Below are positions 23,766 to 33,469 of a stretch of 41,482 bases of DNA, piece after piece. Source of the DNA: Rhodospirillaceae bacterium (GTDB lineage: Bacteria; Pseudomonadota; Alphaproteobacteria; UBA6615); the NCBI GenBank assembly GCA_002724635.1, contig PBPM01000064.1, forward strand, positions 1 to 41,482, written 5' to 3'. The notes under the pieces were generated by a model. It did not search any database, was not told the origin of the DNA, and was given only the letters and a program-made list of their open reading frames with translations. A program made the position numbers and the translations under genes. Numbering within the stretch: the stretch's first letter is position 1; each line of letters opens with the position of its first letter.

Positions 23766-25610
23766 TCACCCGTCGAGTGCCTCGAGCTGGTCGATGAGGA
23801 CGGAGATCATGCCCAGTCCGCGCTGCCAGAAAGTCGGGTCGGAGGCGTCGAGCCCAAACGGCGCTAGAAGCTCCTTGTGGCGCAGGGTGCCGCCGGCCCG
23901 CAGCATGTCGAGATAGCGATCTGCGAATCCGTCCTCCGCATTTTCATAGACCGCGTAGAGGGAGTTCACCAAGCAGTCGCCGAAGGCATAGGCATAGACA
24001 TAGAAGGGCGAGTGGATGAAGTGGGGGATGTAGGTCCAGAAGTATTTATACTCGTCCTCAAAGCGGATCGCCGGGCCGAGGCTCTCGGCCTGAACGTCCA
24101 TCCAGATCTCGCAGATCTCGTCGGTCAGCAGTTCGCCCTCGACGCGCTTGTCATGTAGGCGCCTCTCGAATTCGTGGAAGGCGATCTGGCGAACCACGGT
24201 GTTGAGCATGTCTTCGACCTTGGAGGCGAGCATCGTCTTGCGCAGCTTCGGATCTTCCGCTTCTGCCAAAAGCTTCCGGAAGGTCAGCATCTCGCCGAAC
24301 ACCGAAGCTGTCTCGGCCAGGGTCAGCGGCGTGTCCGACATCAGGTGGCCCTGCCCGCCCGCCATGACCTGATGCACCCCGTGCCCCAGCTCGTGGGCTA
24401 AGGTCATCACGTCGCGGGTCTTGCCCTGGTAGTTGAGCAGCAGATACGGGTGCACACTCGGTACGGTCGGATGGGCGAAGGCGCCCGGCGATTTGCCTGG
24501 CCGCACCGGCGTATCGATCCAGGCATTATCGAAGAAGTTGCGGGCCACGTCCGCGAGGTCGGGCGAGAAGGCACCATAGGCATCGAGCACCTTGGTTACC
24601 GCGTCATTCCAACCGATCAGCGTGTCGTCATCGTCAGGCAGCGGAGCATTGCGATCCCAGTAGTCGAGCTGGTCCACGCCGAACCACTTCGCCTTGAGCG
24701 CGTAATATCGGTGGGACAGATCGGGATAGGCGCCGCGCACGGCCGAGACCAGCGCGTCGACAACCCCGTCCTCGACCACGTTGGCGAGGTTTCGGCTCGA
24801 GACCGGGCGCGCATAGCCGCGCCACTTGTCCTCGATCTCCTTGTCCTTGGCCAGGGTGTTAGTGATGTGGGTGAAGGTCCGCGCATTCGCCCCGAGGACG
24901 GCACCGAGGGACTTGGCCGCGGCCTTGCGCACGGCGCCGTCGCTATCGGACAGGAGATTGAGAACCTCGGCGCTGGTCATCTCGCGCGTGCCGTCGGGCA
25001 GCGCCACGTCGAAGCGCAGGTCCGCCAAGGTCTCGTCGAACAGCCGGTTCCAGGCCGCGCGGCCGGCGACGCTCTTCTCGAGCAGCAGCTTCTCGAGCTG
25101 ATCATCGAGCTGATGATCTCGATAGACCCGGCTGTCGCGTAACCAGGGCGCGAAGCGGCGAAGCGCTCCGGACTCCGCCAGCTGGACCTCGAGCCGGTCG
25201 TCCTCGATCCGATTGATCTCGAGGGCAAAGAAAAGTAGATGCGCCGAGATCTCGGTCACCGTCTCCTGCATCGACTGCATAAACCGGCCATTCTCGGGAT
25301 TGGTCATGTCCCCGGCATAAAGCAGGCCCGCATAGCTTATGACTCGCGTCAGGGCTTCGTCGATCGCCTCGTATTCTATTATGGCCCTGGCCAGCGCATC
25401 CCCGCCAAGCTCCGACAGTTTGCCTTGGTGGCGTTGTTCGAATGCGCGAGCGTCCTTGCGAGCGCCGGCGATCGCGTCGGCCAGTTCGGAGCTGTCAGGT
25501 GACGGGAACAGGTCGGACAGATCCCACTCCGGAAGCTTCTCGCGCTTGCCGCGTGCGGGGCTCCCCTCGTGGGCCCGGACCCGGTCGGGATGTTGGACAT
25601 TTATGGACAT
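23766..25610 (-). CDS. pepF: Oligoendopeptidase F, M3 family
   Basis: A cytosolic zinc metallopeptidase of 614 residues that degrades oligopeptides. The zinc site is VMTLAHELGHGVHQVMAGG near residue 400, giving two His ligands and the catalytic Glu, with the third ligand in ETASVFGEM about 25 residues later. The C-terminal IPHFIHSPFYVYAYAFGDCLVNSLY is typical of M3B peptidases, where aromatic residues bind the peptide backbone. It is divergent from the acyl-CoA synthetase gene and heads a two-gene unit with the AarF-like kinase. Confidence 0.95.
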   Translation of the reverse strand: MSINVQHPDRVRAHEGSPARGKREKLPEWDLSDLFPSPDSSELADAIAGARKDARAFEQRHQGKLSELGGDALARAIIEYEAIDEALTRVISYAGLLYAGDMTNPENGRFMQSMQETVTEISAHLLFFALEINRIEDDRLEVQLAESGALRRFAPWLRDSRVYRDHQLDDQLEKLLLEKSVAGRAAWNRLFDETLADLRFDVALPDGTREMTSAEVLNLLSDSDGAVRKAAAKSLGAVLGANARTFTHITNTLAKDKEIEDKWRGYARPVSSRNLANVVEDGVVDALVSAVRGAYPDLSHRYYALKAKWFGVDQLDYWDRNAPLPDDDDTLIGWNDAVTKVLDAYGAFSPDLADVARNFFDNAWIDTPVRPGKSPGAFAHPTVPSVHPYLLLNYQGKTRDVMTLAHELGHGVHQVMAGGQGHLMSDTPLTLAETASVFGEMLTFRKLLAEAEDPKLRKTMLASKVEDMLNTVVRQIAFHEFERRLHDKRVEGELLTDEICEIWMDVQAESLGPAIRFEDEYKYFWTYIPHFIHSPFYVYAYAFGDCLVNSLYAVYENAEDGFADRYLDMLRAGGTLRHKELLAPFGLDASDPTFWQRGLGMISVLIDQLEALDG

Positions 25611-25753
25611 GCGAACAGCTCCTTGTATCCTACTAAGAGATAGGGTCCATTGAGGACTTCAACAAGCGCGGATCCGGTATTTCACATCAACGTGCGGCCC
25701 TGCTGGCCGGGCGCTTCACCGGAACGGCCGGTGCAGATAATAGGGCATTGGGC

Positions 25754-27574
25754 ATGGACTACGCCGAACGATACGAAGGCTGGCAGAATCTGCCCCAGGC
25801 GTTCTTCGAGAAGGCCGGGGAACGTGGTGACACGCCGATGCTCTGGGCCAAGCGCTATAACGCCTGGCAGCCGATCAGCTGGGCCGAAGCACGCGACACG
25901 GTGAGTGCCGTCTCGCGCGGCCTGCGCCGTCTCGGCGTCAAGCGGGGCGACCGGGTCATGCTGGTCTCCGAGAACCGCCCCGAATGGGGGCTCGCTGACC
26001 TCGCCATCATGTCCGCCGGGGCCATCACCGTGCCCGCCTACACCACTAATACGGTCGCCGACCACATCCACATCATCGCGGACAGCGATCCGCGCGTCGC
26101 CATCGTGTCGAATGCGAGGCTGGCCGAGCGGCTGCTGCCGGCGATCCGTAACACCGGCTCGATCAAGACGGTGGTAACCATGGAGGGTGCAGGGGGCGAG
26201 AGCGATGGCGTCTCGATCATCAACTGGCGCGATCTGCATGATGCCGGCGCCAAGACCCCGGACGACGTCGCGGACACAATCACAGCGACCCAGCGGACAG
26301 ATACGTCCTGCCTGATCTACACCTCCGGCACCGGCGGCGCGCCCAAGGGCGTGATGCTCTCGCACGGCGCGATCCTGTGTAACTGCACCGGCGCGTACCA
26401 CCTTTTCGAAACGGACGGCATGCTGGAGCTCGACGACGAGAGGTTCCTGTCCTTCCTCCCGCTCAGTCATTCCTACGAGCATACGGCCGGCCTACACTTC
26501 CCGATCACGATCGGCGCCCAGATTTACTACGCCGAAAGCGTCGACAAGCTGGCCGCCAATATGGCCGAGATGCACCCGACGATCATGACCGCCGTGCCCC
26601 GGCTTTATGAATCCATGCATCAGCGGATCATGGCCGGTGTCACCCGCAAGGGCGGGGCGTCGGAAGCACTGTTCCGCAAGGCCGTCGCGCTGGGAATCAA
26701 GCGGTATGAAGATGGCGTATCGAGCCTGTCACTGATCGAGCGATTGCAGGACGCATTGCTCGAGAAGTTGGTCCGCAGGAAGGTCGCCGAAAGGTTCGGT
26801 GGCCGGCTCAAAGCCTTCGTATCAGGCGGTGCGCCGCTCAACTACGACATCGGTGTCTTTTTCCTATCGCTGGGGGTACGGCTGCTTCAGGGCTATGGCC
26901 AGACCGAGACGGCCCCCGTGGTCAGCGCCAACCCGCCCTCGAGGATCAAGATCGACACGGTGGGGCCGGCCCTGCCTGGGGTCGATGTGAAGATCGCCGA
27001 GGACGGCGAAATTCTAATACGGGGCGAACTCACAATGCAGGGCTACTGGAACGCACCCGACCTGACCGCCAAGACCCTGCAGGACGGCTGGGTGCACACC
27101 GGCGACATCGGCCTCCTCGACGCCGATGGCTACATCAAGATCACCGACCGCAAGAAGGACATCATCGTCAACTCCGGCGGTGACAACGTCTCGCCGCAGC
27201 GGGTCGAGGGCGCGCTGGTCTTCGAGCCCGAGATCAACCAGGCCATGGTCTACGGCGACAAACGGCCCCATCTGGTGGCGGTACTGGTACCGGACGCGGA
27301 GTTCGTCCGCAGCTGGTCCGGGGTGAACGACAGAGACGCAAACCCTGCGACGCTCGCCGATTCCGATGCATTCCACGAGGCGCTGCGAGCGGCGATTGAC
27401 CGGGCAAATGCACGGCTATCCCAGATCGAGCAGGTACGCCGCTTCATCATCGCCGAAGAAGCCTTCAGCACCGAGAACGGGCTGATGACGCCGTCGCTGA
27501 AAATCCGGCGGCATGCCATCAAGGAGATCTACGGTGCTCGCCTCGAAGCGCTGTACGGACGGACGCAGGGGTAG
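25754..27574 (+). CDS. Long-chain acyl-CoA synthetase (AMP-forming)
   Basis: 606 residues of the ANL adenylating superfamily. The P-loop-like motif CLIYTSGTGGAPKGVMLSH lies at about 189-207, FLSFLPLSHSYEHTAG follows, GYGQTETAPVVS is at about 379-390, and the hinge region is DGWVHTGDIGLLDADGYIKITDRKKDIIVNSGGDNVSPQRVE, with the catalytic-lysine region near the C-terminus (TPSLKIRR). It activates fatty acids with ATP and CoA. ATG 25754 is preferred over TTG 25748. It is monocistronic and convergent with the epimerase gene, with only 12 bp between the stops and no terminator visible. Confidence 0.93.
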   Translation: MDYAERYEGWQNLPQAFFEKAGERGDTPMLWAKRYNAWQPISWAEARDTVSAVSRGLRRLGVKRGDRVMLVSENRPEWGLADLAIMSAGAITVPAYTTNTVADHIHIIADSDPRVAIVSNARLAERLLPAIRNTGSIKTVVTMEGAGGESDGVSIINWRDLHDAGAKTPDDVADTITATQRTDTSCLIYTSGTGGAPKGVMLSHGAILCNCTGAYHLFETDGMLELDDERFLSFLPLSHSYEHTAGLHFPITIGAQIYYAESVDKLAANMAEMHPTIMTAVPRLYESMHQRIMAGVTRKGGASEALFRKAVALGIKRYEDGVSSLSLIERLQDALLEKLVRRKVAERFGGRLKAFVSGGAPLNYDIGVFFLSLGVRLLQGYGQTETAPVVSANPPSRIKIDTVGPALPGVDVKIAEDGEILIRGELTMQGYWNAPDLTAKTLQDGWVHTGDIGLLDADGYIKITDRKKDIIVNSGGDNVSPQRVEGALVFEPEINQAMVYGDKRPHLVAVLVPDAEFVRSWSGVNDRDANPATLADSDAFHEALRAAIDRANARLSQIEQVRRFIIAEEAFSTENGLMTPSLKIRRHAIKEIYGARLEALYGRTQG

Positions 27575-27586
27575 CCAGTATATGGC

Positions 27587-28582
27587 CTAAGCGTGGAACT
27601 CTCGGTACCAGGCCACGAAATTCCGAATCCCCACATCGATCGGCGTCCTGGGTGCGAAGCCAAAGTCGCGCTGGCTGGCGTTGATATCGGCATAGGTAGA
27701 CTGCACGTCGCCGGGCTGCATGGGCTGGAAGTCGATCTCGGCATTGGTGCCGAGCGCGTCCTCGATGACGCCGATGAACCGCATCAGCTGCTCGGAATTG
27801 TTGTTGCCAAGATTGTAGACCCGGTGGCGCGGCTCACCGTTGTCGCCGATGTTCGCAGGCAGATCGAGCACCGCCAGCACGCCCGCCACAATATCATCAA
27901 TGTAGGTAAAGTCCCGCTGCATGTCGCCATGGTTGAACACGGGGATCGGCTCGCCCGCGATGATCTTCCGTGTGAAGATATAGGCAGACATGTCCGGCCG
28001 GCCCCAGGGGCCGTAGACCGTGAAGAAACGCAGGCCCGTCAGCGGAATGCCGAAGGTAACAGCATAGGCGTTGCTCATCAGCTCGTCGGATTTCTTGGTC
28101 GCCGCGTAGAGGGATACGGGATTGTCCACCTGGTCCTCAACGGCGAAGGGCAGATCGGTATTGCCGCCATAGACCGACGAGGAACTGGCATAGACCATGT
28201 GGCGAAGGCGATCGCCGAGGCCGCGCGCAACCTCGAGCATGTTCATGTGGCCGACGATGTTGGCCTGGATGTAGGCACCCGGATTCTCGAGGCTGTAGCG
28301 CACCCCCGCCTGGGCCGCAAGATGGACGATCTGGTCGACGCCCCTGGCCGCCGCCGTCACCGTATCGAGGGCGGCGATATCACCGCGCACGAATGAAAAG
28401 TTCTCATTTGACGTCAGCCGCGCCAGGCGGGCCTCCTTGAGGCTCACATCGTAGTAGTCGTTCATGTTGTCGATGCCGACCACGGTCTCGCCGCGCTCGA
28501 GCAGGGCGAGGCTGACATGCATACCGATGAAACCGGCCGCACCGGTGAGAAGAACTGTCATGGCTTCGCGATTTTCCGTCAT
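27587..28582 (-). CDS. NAD-dependent sugar-nucleotide epimerase (UDP-glucuronate 4-epimerase type)
   Basis: 331 residues of the extended SDR family. The Rossmann motif GAAGFIG is at 14-20, the catalytic Ser in ASSSSVYGG at about 132-140, and the YAATKK pair is Tyr159 and Lys163. The segments HLAAQAGVRYSLENP and RFFTVYGPWGRPDM are typical of UDP-GlcA 4-epimerases, which make UDP-galacturonate for surface polysaccharide. ATG 28561 (TVLLTGAAGF) is an alternative start, but GGGGCGAG precedes ATG 28582. There are no other polysaccharide genes nearby. Confidence 0.9.
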   Translation of the reverse strand: MTENREAMTVLLTGAAGFIGMHVSLALLERGETVVGIDNMNDYYDVSLKEARLARLTSNENFSFVRGDIAALDTVTAAARGVDQIVHLAAQAGVRYSLENPGAYIQANIVGHMNMLEVARGLGDRLRHMVYASSSSVYGGNTDLPFAVEDQVDNPVSLYAATKKSDELMSNAYAVTFGIPLTGLRFFTVYGPWGRPDMSAYIFTRKIIAGEPIPVFNHGDMQRDFTYIDDIVAGVLAVLDLPANIGDNGEPRHRVYNLGNNNSEQLMRFIGVIEDALGTNAEIDFQPMQPGDVQSTYADINASQRDFGFAPRTPIDVGIRNFVAWYREFHA

Positions 28583-28794
28583 CTCGCCCCGTGCCGAAAA
28601 CGCGCGGGCATCGCCGTTGATATAGATGAGCGCAGCCGCAATTGCACCCCACCCGGTGATCCGCGCTCAATGGGGAGGCAAACCCGTCTCGCAAATGAAT
28701 GCACGAATGATCGGGAGAGAATAGACAAATAGGACAGTAATGCTTACATTTCTGTCCGGGACGCCATCCGTGTGCCGATCAAGGAGAGACATTC

Positions 28795-31700
28795 ATGGCC
28801 GAGACCGCCGTCAGCCTCGACGACAAATACGCCCTCGAATCGGGACGCGTATATCTCACCGGTACCCAGGCACTGGTCCGCCTGCCGATGATCCAGCGCC
28901 AGCGCGATGCCGCAGCCGGCCTGAACACGGCCGCCTATGTCACCGGCTATCGCGGCTCGCCGCTGGGCGCACTCGATCAGCAGATGCAGCGGGCCAAGCC
29001 GTTCCTCGAACGCAACGACATCGTGTTTCGCGCCGGCGTAAACGAGGACATGGCGGCCACCGCGGTGTGGGGCACCCAGCAGTTGAACCTCTATCCCGAC
29101 GCAACAAAGCAGGGCGTCTTCGCCATGTGGTACGGCAAGGGGCCCGGGGTCGACCGCTCGGGCGACGTGTTCAAGCACGGCAACCTCGCCGGAACCTCCC
29201 CCCACGGCGGTGTGCTGTTGCTCGCCGGCGACGACCACACCTGCAAGTCCTCCACCACCGCCCATCAGTCCGAATATGCGTTCGTCGACGCCATGATTCC
29301 GGTGCTGAACCCGGCCGGGGTGCAGGAGTTCCTCGATCTCGGCATCTATGGCTGGGCTATGTCGCGCTACTCCGGCTGCTGGGTCGCCTACAAGACCGTC
29401 GCCGAGACCGTCGACAGCTCCGCTTCGGTGCATGTCGATCCGCACCGGATCCAGGTTTCGCTGCCGACGGACTTCATGATGCCCGAGGACGGCCTAAACA
29501 TCCGCTGGCCAGACGAATTCCTGGCCCAGGAAGAGCGCCTCCACAAACACAAACTCTACGCCGCTCTGGCTTTCGCCCGAACGAATCGTCTCGACAAGAC
29601 CGTTATCGACAGCCCGAAAAAGCATCTCGGCATCGTCACCACGGGCAAGAGTTATCTCGACGTACGCCAGGCCTTGGATGACCTAGGCATCAGTGAAGAA
29701 ATGGCCGTCGACATCGGCATCAGCATCTACAAGGTCGCCATGCCTTGGCCGCTCGAACGCGAGGGTGCGCGCGCTTTTGCCGAGGGAATGGAAGAGATCC
29801 TCGTCGTCGAGGAGAAACGCGCGCTGATCGAGAACCAGCTCAAGGAGCAGCTCTACAACTGGCGGCCTAATATGCGCCCACGTGTCTTTGGTAAGTTCGA
29901 CGAAGCCGGCGATTGGATTCTGCCTTCGTCGGGCGAACTGAGCCCAGCGCAGATCGCTCGGGTTATCGCGCGACGGCTGGCCCAATGGCACAGCTCGGAC
30001 GCCATCGAACAAAGGCTGTCCTTCCTCGAGGCCAAGGAGGCCTCGATGGCGCAGCAGCCGCCGGGCGCGAAGCGTATCCCCTATTTCTGCTCGGGCTGCC
30101 CGCACAACAGCTCGACCAAGGTCCCCGATGGCAGCCGGGCACTTGCCGGCATCGGCTGCCATTTTATGGCGCTGTGGATGGATCGCGACACCCAGACCTT
30201 CACCCATATGGGCGGCGAGGGCGTGACCTGGGTCGGACAGGCGCCGTTCAGCGGCACCCAGCATGTCTTCGTCAACCTGGGTGACGGCACCTACTATCAC
30301 TCGGGCTACATGGCCATTCGTCAGGCTGTCGCCGCCAATGTGAACGTCACCTATAAGATCCTGTTCAACGATGCGGTCGCCATGACCGGCGGCCAGCAGG
30401 TCGACTGTCCGTTGACGGTACCCGCCATCACTCGGCAAGTTGAGGCTGAGGGAGTCCGACGCATCGCCGTTGTCAGCGACGAGCCGGACAAGTATCCGAC
30501 CCGCGCTCCCTTCGCCCACGGGGTCAGCATCCATCATCGCGACGACCTAGACCAGGTGCAGCGCGATCTGCGCGAATTCCCCGGGGTCTCCGTCCTGATC
30601 TATGACCAGACCTGCGCCGCCGAGAAGCGCCGGCGACGCAAGCGTGGCACCTTCCCCGATCCGGCCAGACGGGTCATGATCAACGAAGCGGTATGCGAGG
30701 GCTGCGGCGACTGCTCGGTCCAGTCGAATTGCTTGTCCGTCGTGCCGGTCGAGACCGAGTTCGGCCGCAAGCGGGCCATCGACCAGTCGAGCTGTAACAA
30801 GGATTTCTCCTGCCTGAAGGGCTTCTGCCCCAGCTTCGTCACCGTCGAGGGCGGGCGTCTGCGTACCCCTGACACCGCCACCCCGGCCGGCGCCAACACG
30901 GCGTTCGACGGCATTGAACTGCCTGAGCCCACCCTCCCCCGCCTAATCAATCCCTACGGCATCCTGGTCACCGGCGTCGGCGGCACCGGCGTCGTGACGA
31001 TCGGCGCTCTGCTCGGCATGGCCGCCCATATTGAAGGCAAGGGTGTGTCAGTGCTGGACATGACCGGCCTCGCCCAGAAGGGCGGCGCCGTCATCAGCCA
31101 TGTGCGCATCGGCAAGGCACCGGAGGATCTGCACGCGGTGCGAATCGCGGCCGGCAGCGCCGACCTGGTTCTCGGCTGCGACCTGGTGGTCGCCGCGGGC
31201 ACGGACGCGGTCGCGCGGATGCAGCCCGGGCACACGCGCGCAGTAATCAACAGCCATGAGATCGTGACCGGCGACTTCACTCGGGATCCAGACTTCGACT
31301 TGAATGCGCCGGAGATGCGCCAGACGATCCAAGTCGCCGTCGGCGAGGCCGCGGCGAACTTCGTCGCCGGAACCCGTTACGCGACGGCGCTGCTCGGCGA
31401 TTCCATCGCCACCAATTTATTCATGCTTGGCTTCGCTTGGCAGAAGGGCCTGATTCCGATCTCGGGTGCGGCCATCGACCAAGCGATCGAGCTGAATGCT
31501 GTGGCGGTGGACTTCAACCGGGAGGCCTTCCTGTGGGGCCGCCGGGCAGCCGTTGACGAGGCGCGAGTCGGCCGTGCGGCCGAGCCGGTGACGCCGCTGC
31601 GACTGCAGTCGCCAGATATCGCCACCAAGCTCGAGGACATGGTCGAACGCCGCATCCATTTCCTGACCACCTATCAGAACGCGGCCTACGCACGGCGATA

Positions 31701-32289
31701 CAAAGACCTAGTCGTGCGGGCCCAGAAGGCCGAGGGCGAGCGCGCCAAGGGCCAGGTCGGCCTAGCCGGCGCCGTCGCCCGCTACTACTTCAAGCTACTC
31801 GCCTACAAGGACGAGTATGAGGTGGCGCGGCTCTACACGGACGGCCAGTTCGCCCGTAAGCTCGCCGATCAGTTCGAAGGCAATTACAGGCTGAAGTTCC
31901 ATATGGCGCCGCCCCTGTTCGCGAAGCGCGACCCCGAGACTGGCGAACAAGAGAAGCAGGAGTTTGGTCAGTGGATGATGACCGCCTTTCGGTTGCTGGC
32001 CGGAATGAAATTCCTGCGCGGCAGTCTGTTCGACCCGTTCGGCTACAGCGCCGAACGCAAGCGCGAGCGGCAGCTGATTGCCGAGTATGAGACGGCGATC
32101 AACGAGATCTGCGACGGGCTCAACCGGGGTAACCACGACCTGGCGGTCGCGATCGCTTCAATCCCGGAACATATCCGCGGCTACGGTCACGTGAAGGACG
32201 AGCACCTGACCAAGGCCAAGGCCGAGGAGGATGCACTGCTGCGTGCCTTCCGCGGCCCGAACGCGCCCCAGGCCCAGGCGGCGCAGTAA
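28795..32289 (+). CDS. Indolepyruvate ferredoxin oxidoreductase, fused alpha-beta
   Basis: 1164 residues, the single-chain IorA-IorB form. The N-terminal part (about 20-330) is the pyrimidine-binding domain. The ThDP-binding domain at about 470-540 has GGEGVTWVGQAPF, GDGTYYHSG and the metal-binding NDAVAMTGGQQ. A Cys-rich region at about 632-682 (CEGCGDC, then SNC, SSC, CLKGFCP) should hold an iron-sulfur cluster. The gamma-type domain at about 720-910 starts GILVTGVGGTGVVTIG. A C-terminal region of about 230 residues closes the protein. It oxidises aryl 2-oxo acids to acyl-CoA and needs ThDP, linking it to thiamine supply. AAGGAGA precedes the ATG. Confidence 0.94.
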   Translation: MAETAVSLDDKYALESGRVYLTGTQALVRLPMIQRQRDAAAGLNTAAYVTGYRGSPLGALDQQMQRAKPFLERNDIVFRAGVNEDMAATAVWGTQQLNLYPDATKQGVFAMWYGKGPGVDRSGDVFKHGNLAGTSPHGGVLLLAGDDHTCKSSTTAHQSEYAFVDAMIPVLNPAGVQEFLDLGIYGWAMSRYSGCWVAYKTVAETVDSSASVHVDPHRIQVSLPTDFMMPEDGLNIRWPDEFLAQEERLHKHKLYAALAFARTNRLDKTVIDSPKKHLGIVTTGKSYLDVRQALDDLGISEEMAVDIGISIYKVAMPWPLEREGARAFAEGMEEILVVEEKRALIENQLKEQLYNWRPNMRPRVFGKFDEAGDWILPSSGELSPAQIARVIARRLAQWHSSDAIEQRLSFLEAKEASMAQQPPGAKRIPYFCSGCPHNSSTKVPDGSRALAGIGCHFMALWMDRDTQTFTHMGGEGVTWVGQAPFSGTQHVFVNLGDGTYYHSGYMAIRQAVAANVNVTYKILFNDAVAMTGGQQVDCPLTVPAITRQVEAEGVRRIAVVSDEPDKYPTRAPFAHGVSIHHRDDLDQVQRDLREFPGVSVLIYDQTCAAEKRRRRKRGTFPDPARRVMINEAVCEGCGDCSVQSNCLSVVPVETEFGRKRAIDQSSCNKDFSCLKGFCPSFVTVEGGRLRTPDTATPAGANTAFDGIELPEPTLPRLINPYGILVTGVGGTGVVTIGALLGMAAHIEGKGVSVLDMTGLAQKGGAVISHVRIGKAPEDLHAVRIAAGSADLVLGCDLVVAAGTDAVARMQPGHTRAVINSHEIVTGDFTRDPDFDLNAPEMRQTIQVAVGEAAANFVAGTRYATALLGDSIATNLFMLGFAWQKGLIPISGAAIDQAIELNAVAVDFNREAFLWGRRAAVDEARVGRAAEPVTPLRLQSPDIATKLEDMVERRIHFLTTYQNAAYARRYKDLVVRAQKAEGERAKGQVGLAGAVARYYFKLLAYKDEYEVARLYTDGQFARKLADQFEGNYRLKFHMAPPLFAKRDPETGEQEKQEFGQWMMTAFRLLAGMKFLRGSLFDPFGYSAERKRERQLIAEYETAINEICDGLNRGNHDLAVAIASIPEHIRGYGHVKDEHLTKAKAEEDALLRAFRGPNAPQAQAAQ

Positions 32290-32322
32290 CCCGCACCCGC
32301 ATCGTCCAGTCAGGAAAAAGGA

Positions 32323-32338
32323 CCCGGCAAACGCCGGG
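32323..32338 (+). terminator. Possible terminator after the oxidoreductase gene
   Basis: CCCGGC (32323-32328) and GCCGGG (32333-32338) form a 6-bp GC stem with loop AAAC, 34 bp after the stop. No T-run follows, so an intrinsic terminator is not certain. Confidence 0.45.
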
Positions 32339-32483
32339 CTAATCTCTGAATAGGACAATGAAAGGGAGAGAACAGTTCGAAATTGGTTTCGCCGAGATTC
32401 GGCAAAGGCCGTGCCCGCTGGATTCTTATTAAGATATCGCCCGACCTAACGGAACGGCACCAACGCTCCCGTGTAGGTTGCCC

Positions 32484-32501
32484 CATCGAGATATCTCGAT
32501 G
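32484..32501. repeat. 18-bp perfect palindrome
   Basis: CATCGAGATATCTCGATG reads the same on both strands with no spacer. It lies in a 311-bp gap between the convergent oxidoreductase and gapR genes, downstream of both, so it is not an ordinary promoter operator. The rest of this gap contains the short hairpin at 32323-32338 and no gene that I can support. Confidence 0.5.
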
Positions 32502-32600
32502 TTGGTACCCGAACCCTAAAAAACGCGCCGCCGAAACCGTGCGGCAGTCGGACGTTCGAGACCCTCCGGTCGTCGAATCAGCCCGCCACCGCTAGTCCTC

Positions 32601-32843
32601 CTAGACGCCGACCGCGTTGCGATAGACCTCGAGCAGATGCTCCTGCTCCTGGCGTTCGGCGGGCTCGAGTTTCCGCAGCCGGATGAGCTGACGCATGGTC
32701 TTTGCGTCGAACCCTGCAGACTTCGCCTCGGCATAGACCTCACGGATATCCGCGTTCAGGTTGGCACGGTCTTCCTCCAGCCGCTCGACCCGCTCGATGA
32801 AGCTGCGCAGGCGCTCGGTCGCGATTCCCCCGGTGTCCGACAT
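32601..32843 (-). CDS. gapR: Nucleoid-associated protein GapR (DUF2312)
   Basis: 80 residues, the full length of the family. The sequence is almost entirely a coiled coil followed by helices (LRSFIERVERLEEDRANLNADIREVYAEAKSAGFDAKTMRQLIRLRK). In Caulobacter GapR binds AT-rich, overtwisted DNA ahead of replication forks and is nearly universal in alphaproteobacteria. GGAGAG precedes the ATG. It lies 123 bp from the end of the GNAT gene upstream and probably has its own promoter in that gap. Confidence 0.93.
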   Translation of the reverse strand: MSDTGGIATERLRSFIERVERLEEDRANLNADIREVYAEAKSAGFDAKTMRQLIRLRKLEPAERQEQEHLLEVYRNAVGV

Positions 32844-32966
32844 GAAACTCTCTCCAACCTGGATTTCCGCCGCGCGAAAAAGCGACGCTCCGGCGTTTAG
32901 CCCAACAGGCTGTGGAAAGGCAAAGGGTGCACGCGTACTGCCTGTGCAAAACCCGCATCGGGTGCC

Positions 32967-33446
32967 TCAGTCCAGCCACCTCTGGAACCATAGATGGGCG
33001 TAGGGATTGTCGTTGTAATGCGGAATCTCCTCACAGCCACAGCGCCGATAAAGGGTGTGGGCCGCGTTCAGGCAGCGGTTGGAATCGAGCCTGACAAGAC
33101 CTTCGCCGTGCGCCCGGGCGCGAGCCTCGACCGCCTCAAGGATAGCATGGCCCATGCCAAGGCCGCGCAGCGCGTCATCTACCCACATGCGCTTGATCTC
33201 CGCGAAGTTGGAACCGTCGCCGGGGCGACGAATGACTAGCCCGCCGCATCCGACCACGCGGTAGATCAGGCGGGCGATCAGGAGCGCCCCATCGGGGGGC
33301 GTCATGTCGGCATCCCCGTCGGCGCCAACGGCCCCGCCCGGTCCCACATCGTGCCTGCTCTCGAGGCAGGCCTGCAACTCGGCAAAATAGCTATCCTGGC
33401 ACCGCAGGGCTTCCGGATCGTCCAGCACCATACCCGTGATGGTCAC
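32967..33446 (-). CDS. GNAT-family N-acetyltransferase
   Basis: 159 residues. The acetyl-CoA binding segment is KRMWVDDALRGLGMGHAILEAVEARARAHG (about 89-118), with RGLGMG as the pyrophosphate loop, followed by RLDSNRCLNAAHTLYRRCGCEEIPHYNDNPYA, which is the usual end of the fold. The substrate is unknown. The start is GTG 33446 or ATG 33431; neither has a clear SD. The gene follows the DUF1244 gene by 23 bp and is probably co-transcribed with it. Confidence 0.87.
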   Translation of the reverse strand: MTITGMVLDDPEALRCQDSYFAELQACLESRHDVGPGGAVGADGDADMTPPDGALLIARLIYRVVGCGGLVIRRPGDGSNFAEIKRMWVDDALRGLGMGHAILEAVEARARAHGEGLVRLDSNRCLNAAHTLYRRCGCEEIPHYNDNPYAHLWFQRWLD

Positions 33447-33469
33447 GGCGCCGCTGTCGGCAGGAGAAT

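Noticed and set aside
28795..32289. Whether the ThDP-dependent oxidoreductase belongs to a thiamine regulon with the riboswitch operon.
   Set aside because: It is 20 kb away with its own upstream region, and no TPP element is visible in 28583-28794; the cofactor link alone is not evidence.
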